Assembly (NCBI GenBank): GCA_010094045.1
Contig: ML986598.1
Location: 62,001 to 126,000 of the forward strand
DNA: 64,000 bases
Origin: Lojkania enalia
Taxonomy: Eukaryota; Ascomycota; Dothideomycetes; Pleosporales
Direction of reading: 5' to 3'
Part shown: positions 36,870 to 49,608 of the stretch, piece by piece
Layout of the letters: every line of letters starts with the position of its first letter
How positions within the stretch are numbered: the first letter of the stretch is position 1
The notes under the pieces: model-generated
Told to the model about the DNA's origin: nothing
What the model saw: the letters and a program-made list of their open reading frames with translations, nothing else
The model's database searches: none
Position numbers and translations under genes: made by a program

Positions 36870-37703
36870 ATACGATTTCTATTCCAAGAGTCTTTTTCAC
36901 TTGGGCTGCAGGCGTTGGGCTCCCCGATGAGCTGTGGCTGCAACGGATGATGGTGATTTTACGATTTGCAATCTTCGGACACCGGGGAGGGCATCATGAG
37001 CTTGTTAGGTAATAAGGTATGCAAGTGACAATTTACGAAAGGGTGAGGTTGGCATATAGACTTTTCAGCGAGCTTGACTTTCGGCGGGTCTGAAGGGAAG
37101 AGAGTCCCTTCTTGCTTGGTTATCTTTAAGCGTGTTAACCGACATTTCTAGGCGTTCGTGTCTGTTGCGCGCAACTCATACTTAGTAGTAGGTAGCGATT
37201 AGGTAGCCGTTGTTCTCAACGGGTTCATACTTTTCACATTAACTCCTGTTTCGCGTGCATGTCTGGGCGGTGTTTCTGGTGCATATCAAGAGGCATCACG
37301 ATGTCCGGAAATGCAAGAGGATGATGGTGTTTTGAGACAAGGATGCAGCAGCGGCAATCATACCCATTTTCTTCTCACGGGGACATGGATAATCCCATGC
37401 ACTCTTCAATATATCGATAACAGACTCACGTATAGTAGAGTGGTTTCGGTTGGAGTTCGCCTCCCTAGGAAGGTGATGGTGGCTAAAGAGTGAGCAGGTT
37501 TTGCAGGTGTGCGTGTGCAGGTTTTGGCAATTCAACCACGTTCCAGACCACGAGGAGGCAAGGGCGTGAGGCTATTAATACAAACGGCAATCTTGCCCAC
37601 CAACCTGGGTATGTTGATTCAGCTCGGTCAGGGTCAATGTCGGAGAGGCGTATGCGGGGTTTGCTCTGATAGCCCCCCGTGGCGGTCATTAAGAGCAGGA
37701 GGT

Positions 37704-37721
37704 GCAGCAGCAGCAGCAGTG
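37704..37721. repeat. Short (CAG)n tract
   Basis: Run of about five to six CAG/GCA units within the gene-free region; not in any supported reading frame. Confidence 0.6.
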
Positions 37722-39272
37722 TCGTGCTCTTCGACGGCCCGGATGCTTCAGACTTGCAGCGTTGATCACGGTGGAGATGGAGAAAGAGTTACCGCGAAGG
37801 AAGTATGTAGCTAATGGCTGCTAAATTGGACGCTCCAAGAAGCTACGACGTTTCAGAGAGGAAGCCATGGCCAAGCTGCGTTCGCTGCTTTCGACCCCAG
37901 ACCAGCTGGAAGAGCATTGACATTAGGACGTCGACATGGTTCTCAGCAGATCGGAGGGGCTCTTGCACGCTTATGGCCCCGTGGCATGGCGGTATCGTGG
38001 GCTGGCCGCGGGGGAGGACGGGACTTGTCGCCGTCTTTGTGTCTTTGTATCGCCTGCCACGCCGGATGGGGCCCGCGCAGTCGGGATGGCGAGGGTGATA
38101 CTTATTTTAAGCTCCCGTGCGCGGTGGTGATATAGGCTTGATGGATGGAGAATGTGGTGCAGTAAAACGTGTGGCTTGCAGGCAGATGGACGTTGCGCCG
38201 TAGTTGCGATGGGCAATGTCCAATTCACACGTCTTGCCGGCTTGGCAGCAGGGCCGACATGCCTCTATCTTGCCAGGCCGTAAGCAGACGCAAGATCCGG
38301 AAACGCGCTGGGAGGCCAGCGCTATCCCATCCTGGCTGGTCGCTCCCCAGAGAGCATGGATAGCCCCAGTGGGGGGAGCACCGACTCCAAGCTTAAAAGA
38401 GTTTATCTCTATTTTTAGGCGGCCGGCCGGCTTGAGCCAACCTCACCTCACCTTGACCCAAGAGGCGCTTGTCCCTGCGTGGCTCCCCCATAACTAGCAG
38501 ACGAACCACCTGCAAATACATAATTGCTGTCGCTTGAACTTGCTGTCGGGCACCCGCGAAGAGGCCACCTGGGTCTTTCACCCGCCCTACCTCGGTCCGA
38601 TGCCCGCCGCCCATTGGCCCTCAGGCTCGTGGGCCAGTCCGATGCCTTTCGTACTTCGTGTCTTTTTCTTCTTCCCGTCGTAGCACAGAACCGACCGCAT
38701 TAGAGAGTCAGGGATCGGACGGGCACCCGCCACCTGAGGACGTCATTATCAGCCTTACCGGACCAGCGCACTGGAGCATCTTTGCTCGAGATGAACGTGT
38801 CTGTCAGCTGGTCTATCCACTCTTCCAAGGTTGTAGGTAGGGCCGTCACACAACCGGCGCCGCTGCATTTGGTTCCTACATCGGCTCCAGGCCACGACGC
38901 ACGCGGTGCTCAGTCCATGTCCATGTTCAGTCCTCCATCCGCATCCGCCCCAGCGGTGGGTTCGCTTAATCACAGCTTCCTTGCTCCTTGGAGGTGTGTG
39001 GTTTTTTTCTTTTCCCGCGAAAAAAAAGGGCCAATTTTACCTGCAACGGTATTTGCAATAGGAGCGTGCAGCACCGGCAGAGGCGGGTAGGGGGAATGCG
39101 GAGGGGGATTGTTGGCCATTTTATCCAGCGCTTCCTGCTGGACGCGGGGCCCGCGGACCAGTCGAGTTCCAGCCAGTGCAAGCGGAGGAGAGGGATGCAC
39201 GCAGAGGCAAGAGTCGTCTCATCTCATGCGCGGTTGAGCGCGGTTCAGTGCGGTGCAGGTCAAGCAGAGATA

Positions 39273-39312
39273 CAGTCAGTCGGTCGGTCAGTCAGTCAGT
39301 TAGTCAGGTCAG
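39273..39312. repeat. GTCAGTCG-type tandem repeat
   Basis: About ten imperfect copies of a 4-nt GTCA/GTCG unit in tandem. Noncoding microsatellite. Confidence 0.7.
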
Positions 39313-40019
39313 GCTCGCCGGACGAATATGGATGGTTGGATGAGATGGGACGGGATCTGATGCTTCGCCGGCATAGACCATGGGCAGACAGTGTGGCATG
39401 TACTGTGGTGGACGATACAGTAGTGTCGTCGCATAAACCTGCATCGGGCGAGGAACGCGATCAGTGCAATTAAAAGGCACAGAGACAGCAGCGAGCGATG
39501 TTGGCCTCGTCTGGTGACTGAGCTCGAACTGGTGGTGCTGGGCCGAGCGCGGGACCCCGAATGCAGCCAAGCGTAGGACAGGGGGAGCCTATTTTTGGTA
39601 GCAGCAGCAGTAACATTACGCTACTGAGTCTGAGCAGCAGCGAGTGAGCAGCACCGAGCAGGCAGATACCGCCAGCCTGTTTAGCGATCTGTCGTGCCTC
39701 TCAGGCTACTTAGCAGCGCCGTGCCAGGGCCCGCTGCCTGTGATTCGCCCGCGGCCCGCAATCATCCCAGAAACGTATTGTGCTGCTGCAACTCTACCGC
39801 GACGACACAGCCAGCGAGAGTAAAAGCGGACAGACAAGCAGGCAAGCAATAACTGGGAGCAAGCATGCCCATCTCCGCTGCCACCGCCGCCACCGCCGCC
39901 TCCACCGCCTCCACGCCGACTCCAGCCGGCAGTTTTCCAGCGTCCAGGGAAGCACAGAGCACAGCATAGCGCCCTGGCGGCTGACGGGTTGCGCGCGGAC
40001 GCGGTGTGGTTATTTCTCC

Positions 40020-40095
40020 GTTATTATTATTGTTGTTGTTGTTGATGATGATGATGATGTTGGTGCTGTTGTCATTATTATTACTGTTATTGTGC
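40020..40095. repeat. Compound trinucleotide repeat TTA/TTG/ATG
   Basis: About 75 bases made of consecutive TTA, TTG and ATG triplets. It creates false open frames of poly-Leu, poly-Val or poly-Asn on both strands. Confidence 0.8.
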
Positions 40096-40607
40096 GGATG
40101 TGCATGTGTATGGATGGCTGTTTTGCCTCGACTGGGCATCGAGCTGCCCGGAACGTCATGGCGGCCCTCGGCCAGTACGACTCCCCTGAGTGGTCCGCCG
40201 GTGGGCGATCGACGGCCCGTGATGTTGGCGGTTCGCCGGCCATCGGGTCACCAAACAGGCCGTTTTGCGCCTCGCCTGGCCCTGGGCTTCGCTGCTTGCG
40301 TGCCTGCGAATTAAGGGCGCGCTCGGAAGGCAGCGAGCGGCGGCGGCTCATGCAGGCCGCACGCCCAAACGTCTCGACGTCGACATGGCTCCGTTTCCCA
40401 GACGGGATGACAGGGGGAGGGAGGAAGGGGAGGGGGGCGAGCGAGGAAGCTAGAGAGAAGACAGAGGGAGGGAGGGATGGAGGGGCCCGGCTGCTTCTTC
40501 TGCTTCTGCCCGCTCGCGTTCAAGCTTCCCTCCCACCATCCAGCTCCAGCATCAGCACCGGCACCAGCCAGCAGTATCGGCATCGGCCACGCCAGCAGGA
40601 GCTCCGG

Positions 40608-40650
40608 CTCCAGCTCCAGCTCCAGCTCCAGCTCCAGCTCCAATTCCAGC
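40608..40650. repeat. (CTCCAG)n hexanucleotide repeat
   Basis: About six copies of CTCCAG, ending in slightly diverged units. It encodes Ser-Ser or Leu-Glu dipeptides in overlapping frames, which explains several spurious ORFs. Confidence 0.8.
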
Positions 40651-40794
40651 TTCTTGCGGAGCCCGCACGCGCCCGGCACGCGGCCAGACGCACTTCAGAC
40701 GCGCCTCCCAGACAACCTGTCCTGTTCCTGTATGTATGAGCTATACCCTACAGTAATACACCGTCCTGTCCTGGTCCGTCCTGTCTTCTCCATG

Positions 40795-40858
40795 TAGGCA
40801 GGTAGGCAGACAGACAGGTAGGCAGGCATGGATGTCTGCTAGGTATGTATGTATGTAC
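40795..40858. repeat. GGCA/GTAT tetranucleotide repeats
   Basis: Imperfect GTAGGCAG and GACA units followed by a short GTAT run. Noncoding microsatellite. Confidence 0.65.
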
Positions 40859-42049
40859 GGCACGGTCCCGTGCTGCTGCACGCCATGCACAGAAAGCCCG
40901 AGGGCGAGCAGACAGACTGGACTCGGTCAGAAGCTTGAGTGCGAACGCGCCCCCCAGCCCAAGACCCCAAGCCCCCAGGGCCCCAGCCCAGGCCACCGCC
41001 GCCGCGTGCAACGGCCAGGGCTGGCGGGCGCGCTCTGCAGCTGGCATGCTGGCAATAAAGCCGCTGAGACACCTTTCCCACAAGGGGACATGCGGGAGAC
41101 GGTCTGCTGGAGCCTAGGCGGAAGCTCGAAACGGAGGGTCCACGGCCCTGGATTGCCAGAGCGAGAGCTTGAGCTTGCCCTTGCCCTTGGCTCGATCCCC
41201 ACGGGAGTTACACCGGGGGCTATGTCATACGAGTCGCCCATGAGCCAGCACCAGTGCAGCCCACGGTGGCCACGGATGATGGACGGCTCTGTGAATCAAT
41301 CACTCTATCGCGCTCCTGTACATACATAGCTCCCGCAACATCTGGAACTGCCCCTGCTAGCCCCTCCCATCTCTCGCCGTGCGTACCGACACCCACCGTC
41401 CACCTCCACCACCGCTCTCTCGGCCCTCGCTGCTATTTGTGGGCGCCCACCCCCATGACAGGCTCTTCCCTGGCCCGCTCTCAGTCTGCACAGAGGCACA
41501 AGTCACTCTGCTTCCATGCCCGCCATATCCTCTCCAGCCGACACCCTCTCACACTCACAGCCTCGTCCCAATCCTGCATAGGCTGCTGCAGGGGGTCCAT
41601 TCCATACCCTCTTTCCTTCATCCGTCTCTCACCCCCGTTCCGCTCAACTTGACTGTGCTCTCTTCCGGAACCGTTTGACTGTTTCTGCAGCCAATACCCT
41701 CCCTTTCAGCCCTACCTGCCTCCAATCTCCCCCGAGTGCGCCCGGCGCTATATATCCTCAAACGTCCTTCTCCGTTGCCAAACCCGCTCTGCTTTTTTAG
41801 TCATCGATTGCACCACCACCTCCTCCTCCACCCCCGAATCACTCGCTTTATCAACCGTCCACCAGATCTGCAGCCCGCATATACTCAGCCCCCCCGCGCC
41901 TACCTCAACCTCCCTCCTATTCATCCGGACTAGCACCTGAAAGGATACTTCAAACAGAACCCCACCGCATTGTCACCCACTGGCCGACTTTGACCACTCT
42001 TACTCCTGCTGTTCACTCTTGACGGACCACTGCTTCACCATCTCGTCAA

Positions 42050-43920
42050 ATGGCTGGACCCGGCGGAGGCCCCTCGAGGCGCAGCCACACCAAGTCTCGA
42101 AAGGGTTGCAAGACTTGCAAGAAGAGGCATATTCGGTGTGACGAAACATTTCCGCAATGGTGGGTTCTCTCTCAAAGCGTTTTCCGATATTCTCACTGTC
42201 ATTTGTTGTTAACTTGTAATTAGTCGCAACTGCACAAAACATCAAGTTCGATGTGATTATATGGACAGTCCCACGGCGATGGTGCCGGAATCTCCCAAGT
42301 CTCCCCAGCAACCAAACCTTTTGTGGACGCCGGAGATTGATGCAACTATTGAACTTTGGCGACAGACTGGTGAATTCCCTTTTCCCGAACTGAGAGTGTA
42401 TCCCCAGCCTCAATGGCGAGCTTTTCCAAAGACCGATCTTCGCCTGATCCACCACTTGTCCTCCATCTCAAATGAGATGTTTAGGAATAGGACGTCGAAA
42501 CTTACCGTCTGGACTGATCTGATGCCGAAGTAAGCATTTCCCCACGGCTTCGTATTCGGTTGTGTCGTGGGCTTACCTGACAATTCTAGATTTTTGAGTA
42601 TCGCTGCCTCGCATCATTTTGTTATGAATTCAATCCTAGCCTTCTCTGCATCTCACCTTGCATGGATTTCTCAGTCGGGCGAAACCAGAAACCTGGCCTT
42701 TCATCATGCAGGGGTAGCACTCAAAGGCCTCCATGAAGGAATCGCGAACTTCACTAAAGCAAACTCGGATGCTGTGCTCGCGTCATCCCTACTTCTTGCA
42801 TGGCAAGCGACTGACTGGTGAGAACTTTCTCTCGACGTTTGTACGCGGGGGTACTAACTGCGTGCTCCAATAGGAGAGGATGGGCGTCGCTCGTGACCGG
42901 TACGAAGACTGTAAGTAAATTTTTTCCCGCACGCTGGCAACGGCCCATTAACTCCCGTCAAAGGTCATTCAAGCAATGCAGCCATGGCGTCATGAATCCA
43001 TGTTCGCCGACTATATCGCCGAACATAGTCCAATTCCTGGCAAAAGTTTCATGAACCCCATTAGTTCACCTGTTTCTCACGAAGCCCGGAGAGGACACCT
43101 TAACACCATCGCAGATATCCACACCTCCCTGCAACGGCTGCAGCCGTACCTAAGCCGACATGATCAGGAGAGCAAGTGGATAGACCAGCTCCGAGGTTAC
43201 CTCGACCGCCTAAGAGTTTCCAATCCACCACAGACGGCAGAAGAACAGTTCCAGCAACTTTATGCGCTCCGAAAATGGCTGTTCTGGGTACCCATTTCAC
43301 TTCTAGCCGCCAAGCGGGGGGATGTTACTGTCTTGGTGGTTCTCGGCCACTTCTATGCGACTGCACTGGCTTTGGAACCCATGTTCTCGGATATTGGATC
43401 CGTTTTCTGTGGAAACCTCGCCCTCCAACCTTTAGAAGAGATCATACAGATCGTTCAGGGCTATCAAGATCAGCGATACGACCAGCGGACGCTAGAAATC
43501 TCCTATCTTATTCAATACCCTAACGACGTGGCATCATCGTACAAGTCGCGAAGGGATTGGGCGAGGCAACAAGCTGTGGAAACCTCGCCGGTTCAACAGT
43601 CGCCCTATGGTTTGGAGACTTTGAACCTCGATATCGGAAACCAGTTGGCGCAATACAGTTATCCGCCGAGCCTCAGCCCGGCATTCGCTCCGTCACCGTT
43701 AACTTTCGTTCCAACGGGAATGACCTCAGGACAAACATCACCCTATCTCGAAGTGCCACGCACGACAGTAGACGGGTACGGCGCAAGTAGCTACGCATCT
43801 CCGCTGGGGTCACCCGCCGCAGTACCGCCGTCATATTCGGTACCTGAAGAACATGTATTCAATTTTGGTATGCCTATTGGATACCCCAGCGGGTTCGTGG
43901 CTACTCCCATCTGGACGTAA
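42050..43920 (+). CDS. Zn2Cys6 transcription factor (Upc2-like architecture)
   Basis: Five exons: 42050-42159, 42224-42529, 42590-42817, 42874-42910 and 42964-43920; all phases close to give 545 residues. The binuclear zinc cluster is at residues 20-47 with cysteines 20, 23, 30, 37, 40 and 47 (CKTCKKRHIRC, then CRNC and a final C after six residues). The first intron splits the fourth cysteine codon, so both exons are needed for the finger. The middle part resembles the fungal-specific regulatory domain of the DUF3468 / Fungal_trans_2 group, as in sterol regulator Upc2, which I use only as an architectural comparison. The C-terminal 130 residues are Ser/Pro/Tyr-rich and probably an activation domain. 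Target genes are unknown. The gene stands alone in about 11 kb of repeat-rich DNA. Confidence 0.88.
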
Positions 43921-44710
43921 CGAGTGAAGAGGCTGAACGAGCGTCCAGGGACCGCAAACCGAACCCCCAGCCTACTTCCAGCGCTGCCGACGGGAAGGCT
44001 GTCCATGCCACCATCTGAGAACCGCTATCCTACCCTTACAATGAGAATCAAACAACTCCATTTAGACACGAATTGATCATAAATCATCTCCGCTTTGCAA
44101 CCCAATGTTGAAGGCTTGGTCATCGTTCCAATTTTACCTATTCATCCTCAATTCATCATTATGGCCTCATCATCACGAATTCATGATCACTCGACGCATA
44201 TCATTCTACAAGCGGTAGTTTTCTTACACTGGTTTCATCGTTATCATTTGCCTTCGTTCACGATCATCGTTCTTTGCTCGCCGAGTTGGTTCGATTCGAT
44301 TCGGCAGGAGCGGGCGGCTCATATCGGCTTGTATCTTGGCAATCGGGAAGTGCCATTCGGCCGGACCATTGCATTTCACTCCATTTCCATTAGCCGGGGG
44401 AGGCGCAGGCGAGCGCGAGCGAGTGTTTTTCCAGCACGAACGAACAAAACGTGACGCGATTTTCAATACTATTTTTTGATGTTATTTTTATGTAAGGGGG
44501 TTTTTTGGGCGTTTTTGTGTGGTGCGGTGGCTGGGGGTTATTTTATGCCTGGGGCCGAGTTTTAGGCTAGGCTTGGCTTGTCTTGTGTGCGGCGAATGAA
44601 TGAATGAAATAGGGTTATGAGGGGAAAGTTTTTTGTTTCTTAATTTGGTTTGAGTTTGGTTTGTTAGGAACGGATTTTTGGATGCATGGGATGGCGCTGG
44701 TGGCTTTTGG

Positions 44711-44746
44711 CTGCTGCTGTTGTTGTTGTTGTTGTTGTTGTTGTTG
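44711..44746. repeat. (CTG)3(TTG)9 trinucleotide repeat
   Basis: Three CTG followed by nine TTG triplets. The minus strand reads poly-Asn and the plus strand poly-Leu/poly-Val; no gene uses it. Confidence 0.8.
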
Positions 44747-47389
44747 CGATGGATCGATTGATGGATAGTTGGTTTGAAGTGTTTGTTGCATACCCCGAGA
44801 TGATTAGTGTAGGGCGAAAAGAAGTTTGTAGCGAGTATATGGAAGCTTGGTTTTGGATGCAAACGTTTTACCGCCGTTCTATTTTTTGTCTACTAGAGAA
44901 TTTAAGGAGGTGATTGGTCTGCTTTGTTTAGAAAAGCTGAGGTGTTGGTGCGGAGCTGGGTTGAGACAGATAGGCTAGTACCGAGTAGAGCTGGGGAGAG
45001 ACAGGCACACACGATCAAGAGGTCCAAGGCAGTCAGATGCGCAACGGCGAGATTGTGGCGCGAGCGGCTCGACAATCTTGGGCGTGTGGTGGTGGTAATG
45101 GTGGTTTGATTTTATTTTGGGTTGCGCTTGCGCGCTAGCGAGATCGTGAGATGTTTGCAACGGTCGGGCGCGTGGTTCGCCGAGATTTTAGCACGACTTG
45201 AGCCTGATGAGCTCATTACTGAATCAGTATATCTATCCATCCAGACGGGTTCGGTTCCATTCGCTGCACGCTGTGGTGCTGAAGCTATCTCCAATAGTCT
45301 TTGCCCTTTCGCTACCATCTAGATGACTAGAAAATGTAGGCCAATCGGCTGTCTGAACACTGGGTATATATTTGTGCGTATGTATACACATGTGCATGGA
45401 TATAGAGATCTAGCAGCAAGGTACAGTACTGTCCTATGGTGTGAAGCCCGCCCCATTCCCGTCGCAATGCATTCTATATGTAATTGTCTCACGTGTTCTT
45501 TCATTCGGCTACCAAACCTACATAATTACCTATTTGGTTGTCTGACACCGACCGCCTGTCATGTTTCCTCGGACCTTGATCCATGGCAAACTTTCCAATA
45601 GCTTGGGGTATGTCACGTGGAGCGATTGGGTTGATGGGAAGGCGAGAGAAACAGGGGTGGTCCTAGTCGCCCCGTTGGTTTGCTTGGCGGGCGCAAATGT
45701 GCTGGGGGTACAGATGGGTAGTGATGTGGCAGTGCAATCGGCATGAAAGTTTGTCCATCCATTTCGTGGCGCGTGCCGCCGCGTTTGGTGGAGATTAGCC
45801 AGGAGGTGCGTTGCGCAGCGGGGCTTCGAGCGGAGTATGTAGCGAAAACGACACGCGAAATCTCTGGGGTTGTCTTCATCTGTCTAGGTTTGCGTGAGGG
45901 ATGCCCAGGCAGCAATGATAATATCTCCCCGTTCGTGTAAGAGGGATGGGTCGATGCGATGCGATGCAATGCGATGGGTAGTGCCCAGACTTGGCGCACG
46001 TTTTTTCTTGTGTTCTGCCTCACAGGTTGGTAAGATCGGCGTCATCTATGTCTGTAGGTACCGCTACAGAAGTACATATGGCGCCTCACAATCTCCTTTC
46101 TTGCTTCAAGAATATATGTACTACGTAAGCATGTGTGAATCTTTTCGTTGTTTTTTGCCTGACGGCGATCTGATTCCCCGATCCGAAACACTAGACCGGC
46201 AGAAATTATGTATGAAGCGAGCATTTGCTGTCATTTCCTCCCACCGATTACTCCTTTTGGCTAGCGCCTGGAAAACTGGGAAACTAGCTACCTAGTGTAG
46301 GTATTTGCGGGCTTGGCGTGAGGGCCTGCCTGTTTTGTTGTGTTTTACTATTGCAAGTATTACGGCTACTATTACTGTTATTATCCTTCTTCTGCTCCTT
46401 CTGACTCTTCTTATTATTATTATTTGCTTACGAAGAAATTGATCAATCGATTCGACGGATGAATGAATTGATTGAAAGCAAGCGGTGCGTTCGTGCATCA
46501 GTCCGACGCCCTACCCTACCCACCTTGTCCATGCGCACATCCAACCCATACATACTTCTAGTACAACCTCCAGCCCCCTGCAGACCCAGCACGCGCGCTA
46601 GAGACTGGCTCCCGTAGCACCCGGATCTGGATGGTGCATGTGGTCTTTTTCTGTTCGCTTAGGCCTGTCTAGAATAAGTGGGGCAGAGGGCGGAAAGGCG
46701 GGTCCTTGGGAGCGGAAAAGAGTGTTGCGGTTTTTGGCTGCCAGGGTTTCGGCCATTGGCAGTTTGAAGGGGATGGGATGGGCGCTGATGGACGCTGATG
46801 TGGTGAGAAGGTTATCGGGGAGGCTTGATAATAGGGCTTTTTTTCTTCGTTGGGTTTGGGTGCGCATGTATGAATTATTGACGTCTTAGTCGCGCTATAG
46901 ACGTATGTCTTAATGTTTCGTTTTCGCCCCCTCCCTTCAAAACATTGTTTTGCTGCTTTCCCGAGGCCTCACGCACTGAACGACGGTTCGGACGGCCGTC
47001 AGCCTAACACGCTTGCAGTCCTTGATAAATTGGACGTCCGCTTTTGCTCACCTACTCATTTATACATGTACATATGTACTCATTATTTTTGCAGAATTCG
47101 ATAATTGCCGCTGCCGAACGAGGGTCCTAGGCGCTTTTGACGTCAAGATTGGGGGATTGCCCCATTGCGAAGTTTGGCCGAGACACTGACACTTGGTATG
47201 TAGTAGCTGAAGCGAAACGAGCCACTATGGGCCATCACTATTTTTCATTTCGACCCATGTAAACCGCGATCGGGATTTCTATTTTAAACTCACTCTTCGC
47301 ACGTTTTTTCGGCCGCTCGGCAGCTACGACGCCCAAGGGGAACGCCTTAAACACTCTTCGCGAGCGACACGAACTCCGAGCGCGAGGCT

Positions 47390-47409
47390 AGCCAGGCCGA
47401 AGCCTGGCT
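47390..47409. repeat. Perfect 8-bp hairpin with CGAA loop
   Basis: AGCCAGGC, four-base loop CGAA, then GCCTGGCT: a perfect inverted repeat able to form a stable stem. Function unknown; a protein-binding palindrome or RNA hairpin are possibilities. Confidence 0.6.
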
Positions 47410-48484
47410 TCCGTTTCCGCTGCCCGTTCGATTATTGATGTTATTTTGGGCGAGAGGAATGCTGATGGTTTTGATTAATGGCGAGGGGGGTGCGGAGCCC
47501 TATCGGTGCCTTTCCTTTGCCATTACTCGCCTTACTCGTGCGACCCTAGCCGAGCGGAGCGGAACCAAGGTGCTGGGAACGAGGCCCGCCGTGCGCCAGC
47601 GGGGAATGGGCGATATTTATCGAGGTTAGCGGAGCGCCTGCACTACTGAGCGAGGATCGGATATATATAGGGACTATGTGGGGACGACGGAAGGGCTCTG
47701 TTGTCTTTGGTCATGCTCTGTTTTTAAGATGCGGCATATAGTCTGGGTCGGTCTTTCCGATTGGCAGTCTATTGGGCGTGTGATTATTATAAGAGTGGCG
47801 AGTCTTTCAATCGTATGGCGATAGCTGATTAATGGCGGATTTGGTGTTGGGTCGTCGCGACAATTACCTCACGATCCTAAACTGGTAGACTTGATAGAGC
47901 CAGCACAGGTACTTAACTGTGCAGCATCTAGCAGTCGCTTATGTAGATACTATAGCATTCTTCACAGAGGTTTAGGTTGTTTTATGGAACAACATAGGCT
48001 TTTTCCAAATTGCCGCTTCCAGGGTAGTAATACACAACTGGATCATCCTATGGATCGCATTGATGAGTTGGGCGATAGATTCTGTTTTTATCGAATAGAC
48101 GGAACCTCCGCGGATTTCAATACTTATGCAAAATAGTATAGAAAATTAGAGATGTGATTGAGAATTAATCGTATTTGACCCCGGTGTAGATGGCTCATGA
48201 ATAAAATAACAGTGAACATGAAGAGCTTACTAAAGCCGTCTTGCTCAGAAGATTGATGGTCCCCCGTATGATGCTTTACCCGTATTATGAAGCTTCACGA
48301 CTGGAGAATATTAGGTTATAAGGATGCATTGCCGTGAACGGCGTTCCGATGATTCGGAACATTTCCGAAAGCACAGGCCACTAATATCGGGCCGAGATGT
48401 TCCGCTTCTGTCGCCAGCTCCTTCGGCCTAAGTTTACATCACTAGCAAACAACTTTCAATATCAAAGCAACTTCACTCACAACC

Positions 48485-49608
48485 ATGTCTGGAGGATGGA
48501 ACACCATAGAAAGTGATGCAGTATGCCCGATTTGCTAGATTACTCTACAATGGGAGTGCTAATCTGGCTGCAGGGCGTCTTCACATACTTGATAGAAAAA
48601 CTCGGCGTCAAGGACGTACAATTTGAGGAACTCTTGACGCTTGAACCGGACGAGCTACGACAGCTAGGAAAGCTTTATGGAGTCATATTTCTCTTCAAAT
48701 ACCCAACTGGCGAAGCGCGGTCCGATACACCGAAAGATGGGAGCTACGACTACGAGGCGGCGAATAATCTATTCTTCGCCGCACAAACGATACAGAACGC
48801 CTGCGGTACTCAGGCGCTTATCTCGGTGCTATTAAATAAAGATGGAGAGGTGGATATTGGGAAGGAGCTTCGAGATTTCAAGGAGTTCACGGGGGATTTC
48901 CCGCCAGAGGTGCGTCTCATGGCAAGGCTAATTCAAGAAACGACCTGGGGCAGTACGCTGACCAAAGTCGCTTTGAATAGTTCCGCGGTGATGCGTTATC
49001 GAACTCGGACGTCATTCGAGAAGTGCACAACTCCTTTGCTAGATCCTCTCCTTTCATAGACGAGACGCAGCGAACGGCAACCGAGGACGATGATATATAT
49101 CACTTTATAGCGTAGGAAAGCCCTGTCTTGGGTGCCTAGCCATGGATATGGGCTGACCTTATGAAGCTACACTTCGGTAAACAACAATCTCTACGAACTC
49201 GACGGTCTCCAGCCAGCGCCCATCTCCCATGGGAGCTGCACGGTGCACGAGTTCCCGGACAAAATCATTCCGGTCCTTCAGCGGCGTATTGAACGATACC
49301 CCCCAACCGAGATCCGATTCAACCTTCTTGCATGCGTTCAGGATCTTCGAATCCGAGCGCGGGAGTTGGGCGATGAAGAGGCACTAGAAGCCGAAGAACA
49401 GAAGCGAAATGAATGGCTATGGGAGAACGCTTTACGAAGGCATAACTTCGTCGGCTTCGTCGGTGAGCTGTTGAAAGGTGTTGTGAAAGACAGGCTATCG
49501 CAGGGTGAAGGTGCTTATGATAAGTGGGTGGAAGACGCAAAAGCGAAGACAAGGAAGAGAGCCGAAGATAAAAAGAAACAGGGTATTCCCGGGGATGATA
49601 TTGATTGA
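48485..49608 (+). CDS. UCH37/UCHL5-type ubiquitin C-terminal hydrolase
   Basis: Four exons: 48485-48520, 48574-48909, 48981-49111 and 49167-49608 (introns 53, 71, 55 nt), 314 residues, the usual length for this class. The full catalytic set is present once spliced: Gln83, Cys89 (QNACGTQ), His165 (YHFIAY) and Asp180 ([14 protein letters not shown]). The third intron lies between the His and Asp blocks. The C-terminal 90 residues ([16 protein letters not shown]) match the UCH37 extension, which in animals and fission yeast docks on the proteasome subunit Rpn13; budding yeast lacks this enzyme. It trims ubiquitin chains at the proteasome. The first exon encodes only 12 residues ([12 protein letters not shown]). 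Confidence 0.92.

Larger units (their letters stand above)
36870..42049. other. 5.2 kb repeat-rich region upstream of the Zn2Cys6 gene
   Basis: No convincing gene. The interval is unusually rich in simple repeats (listed separately), and its long ORFs, such as 39780-40739, are built from them. The last 650 bases before 42050 are strongly pyrimidine-rich with a TATA-like stretch at about 41748-41755, a typical filamentous-fungal promoter and leader. A long regulatory region or long noncoding transcript is possible. Confidence 0.55.
43921..48484. other. 4.6 kb repeat-rich region downstream of the Zn2Cys6 gene
   Basis: No gene seen. It contains TTG, GAAT and TTA simple repeats and a short perfect hairpin at 47390-47409. 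ORFs here (for example 44095-44454) lie in likely 3' UTR or low-complexity DNA. The last 150 bases are the likely promoter of the UCH37-like gene. Confidence 0.55.

Noticed and set aside
39780..40739. 319-codon plus-strand open frame
   Set aside because: Built largely from simple repeats (triplet and hexanucleotide), several overlapping frames are equally open, and no domain or splice pattern is visible.
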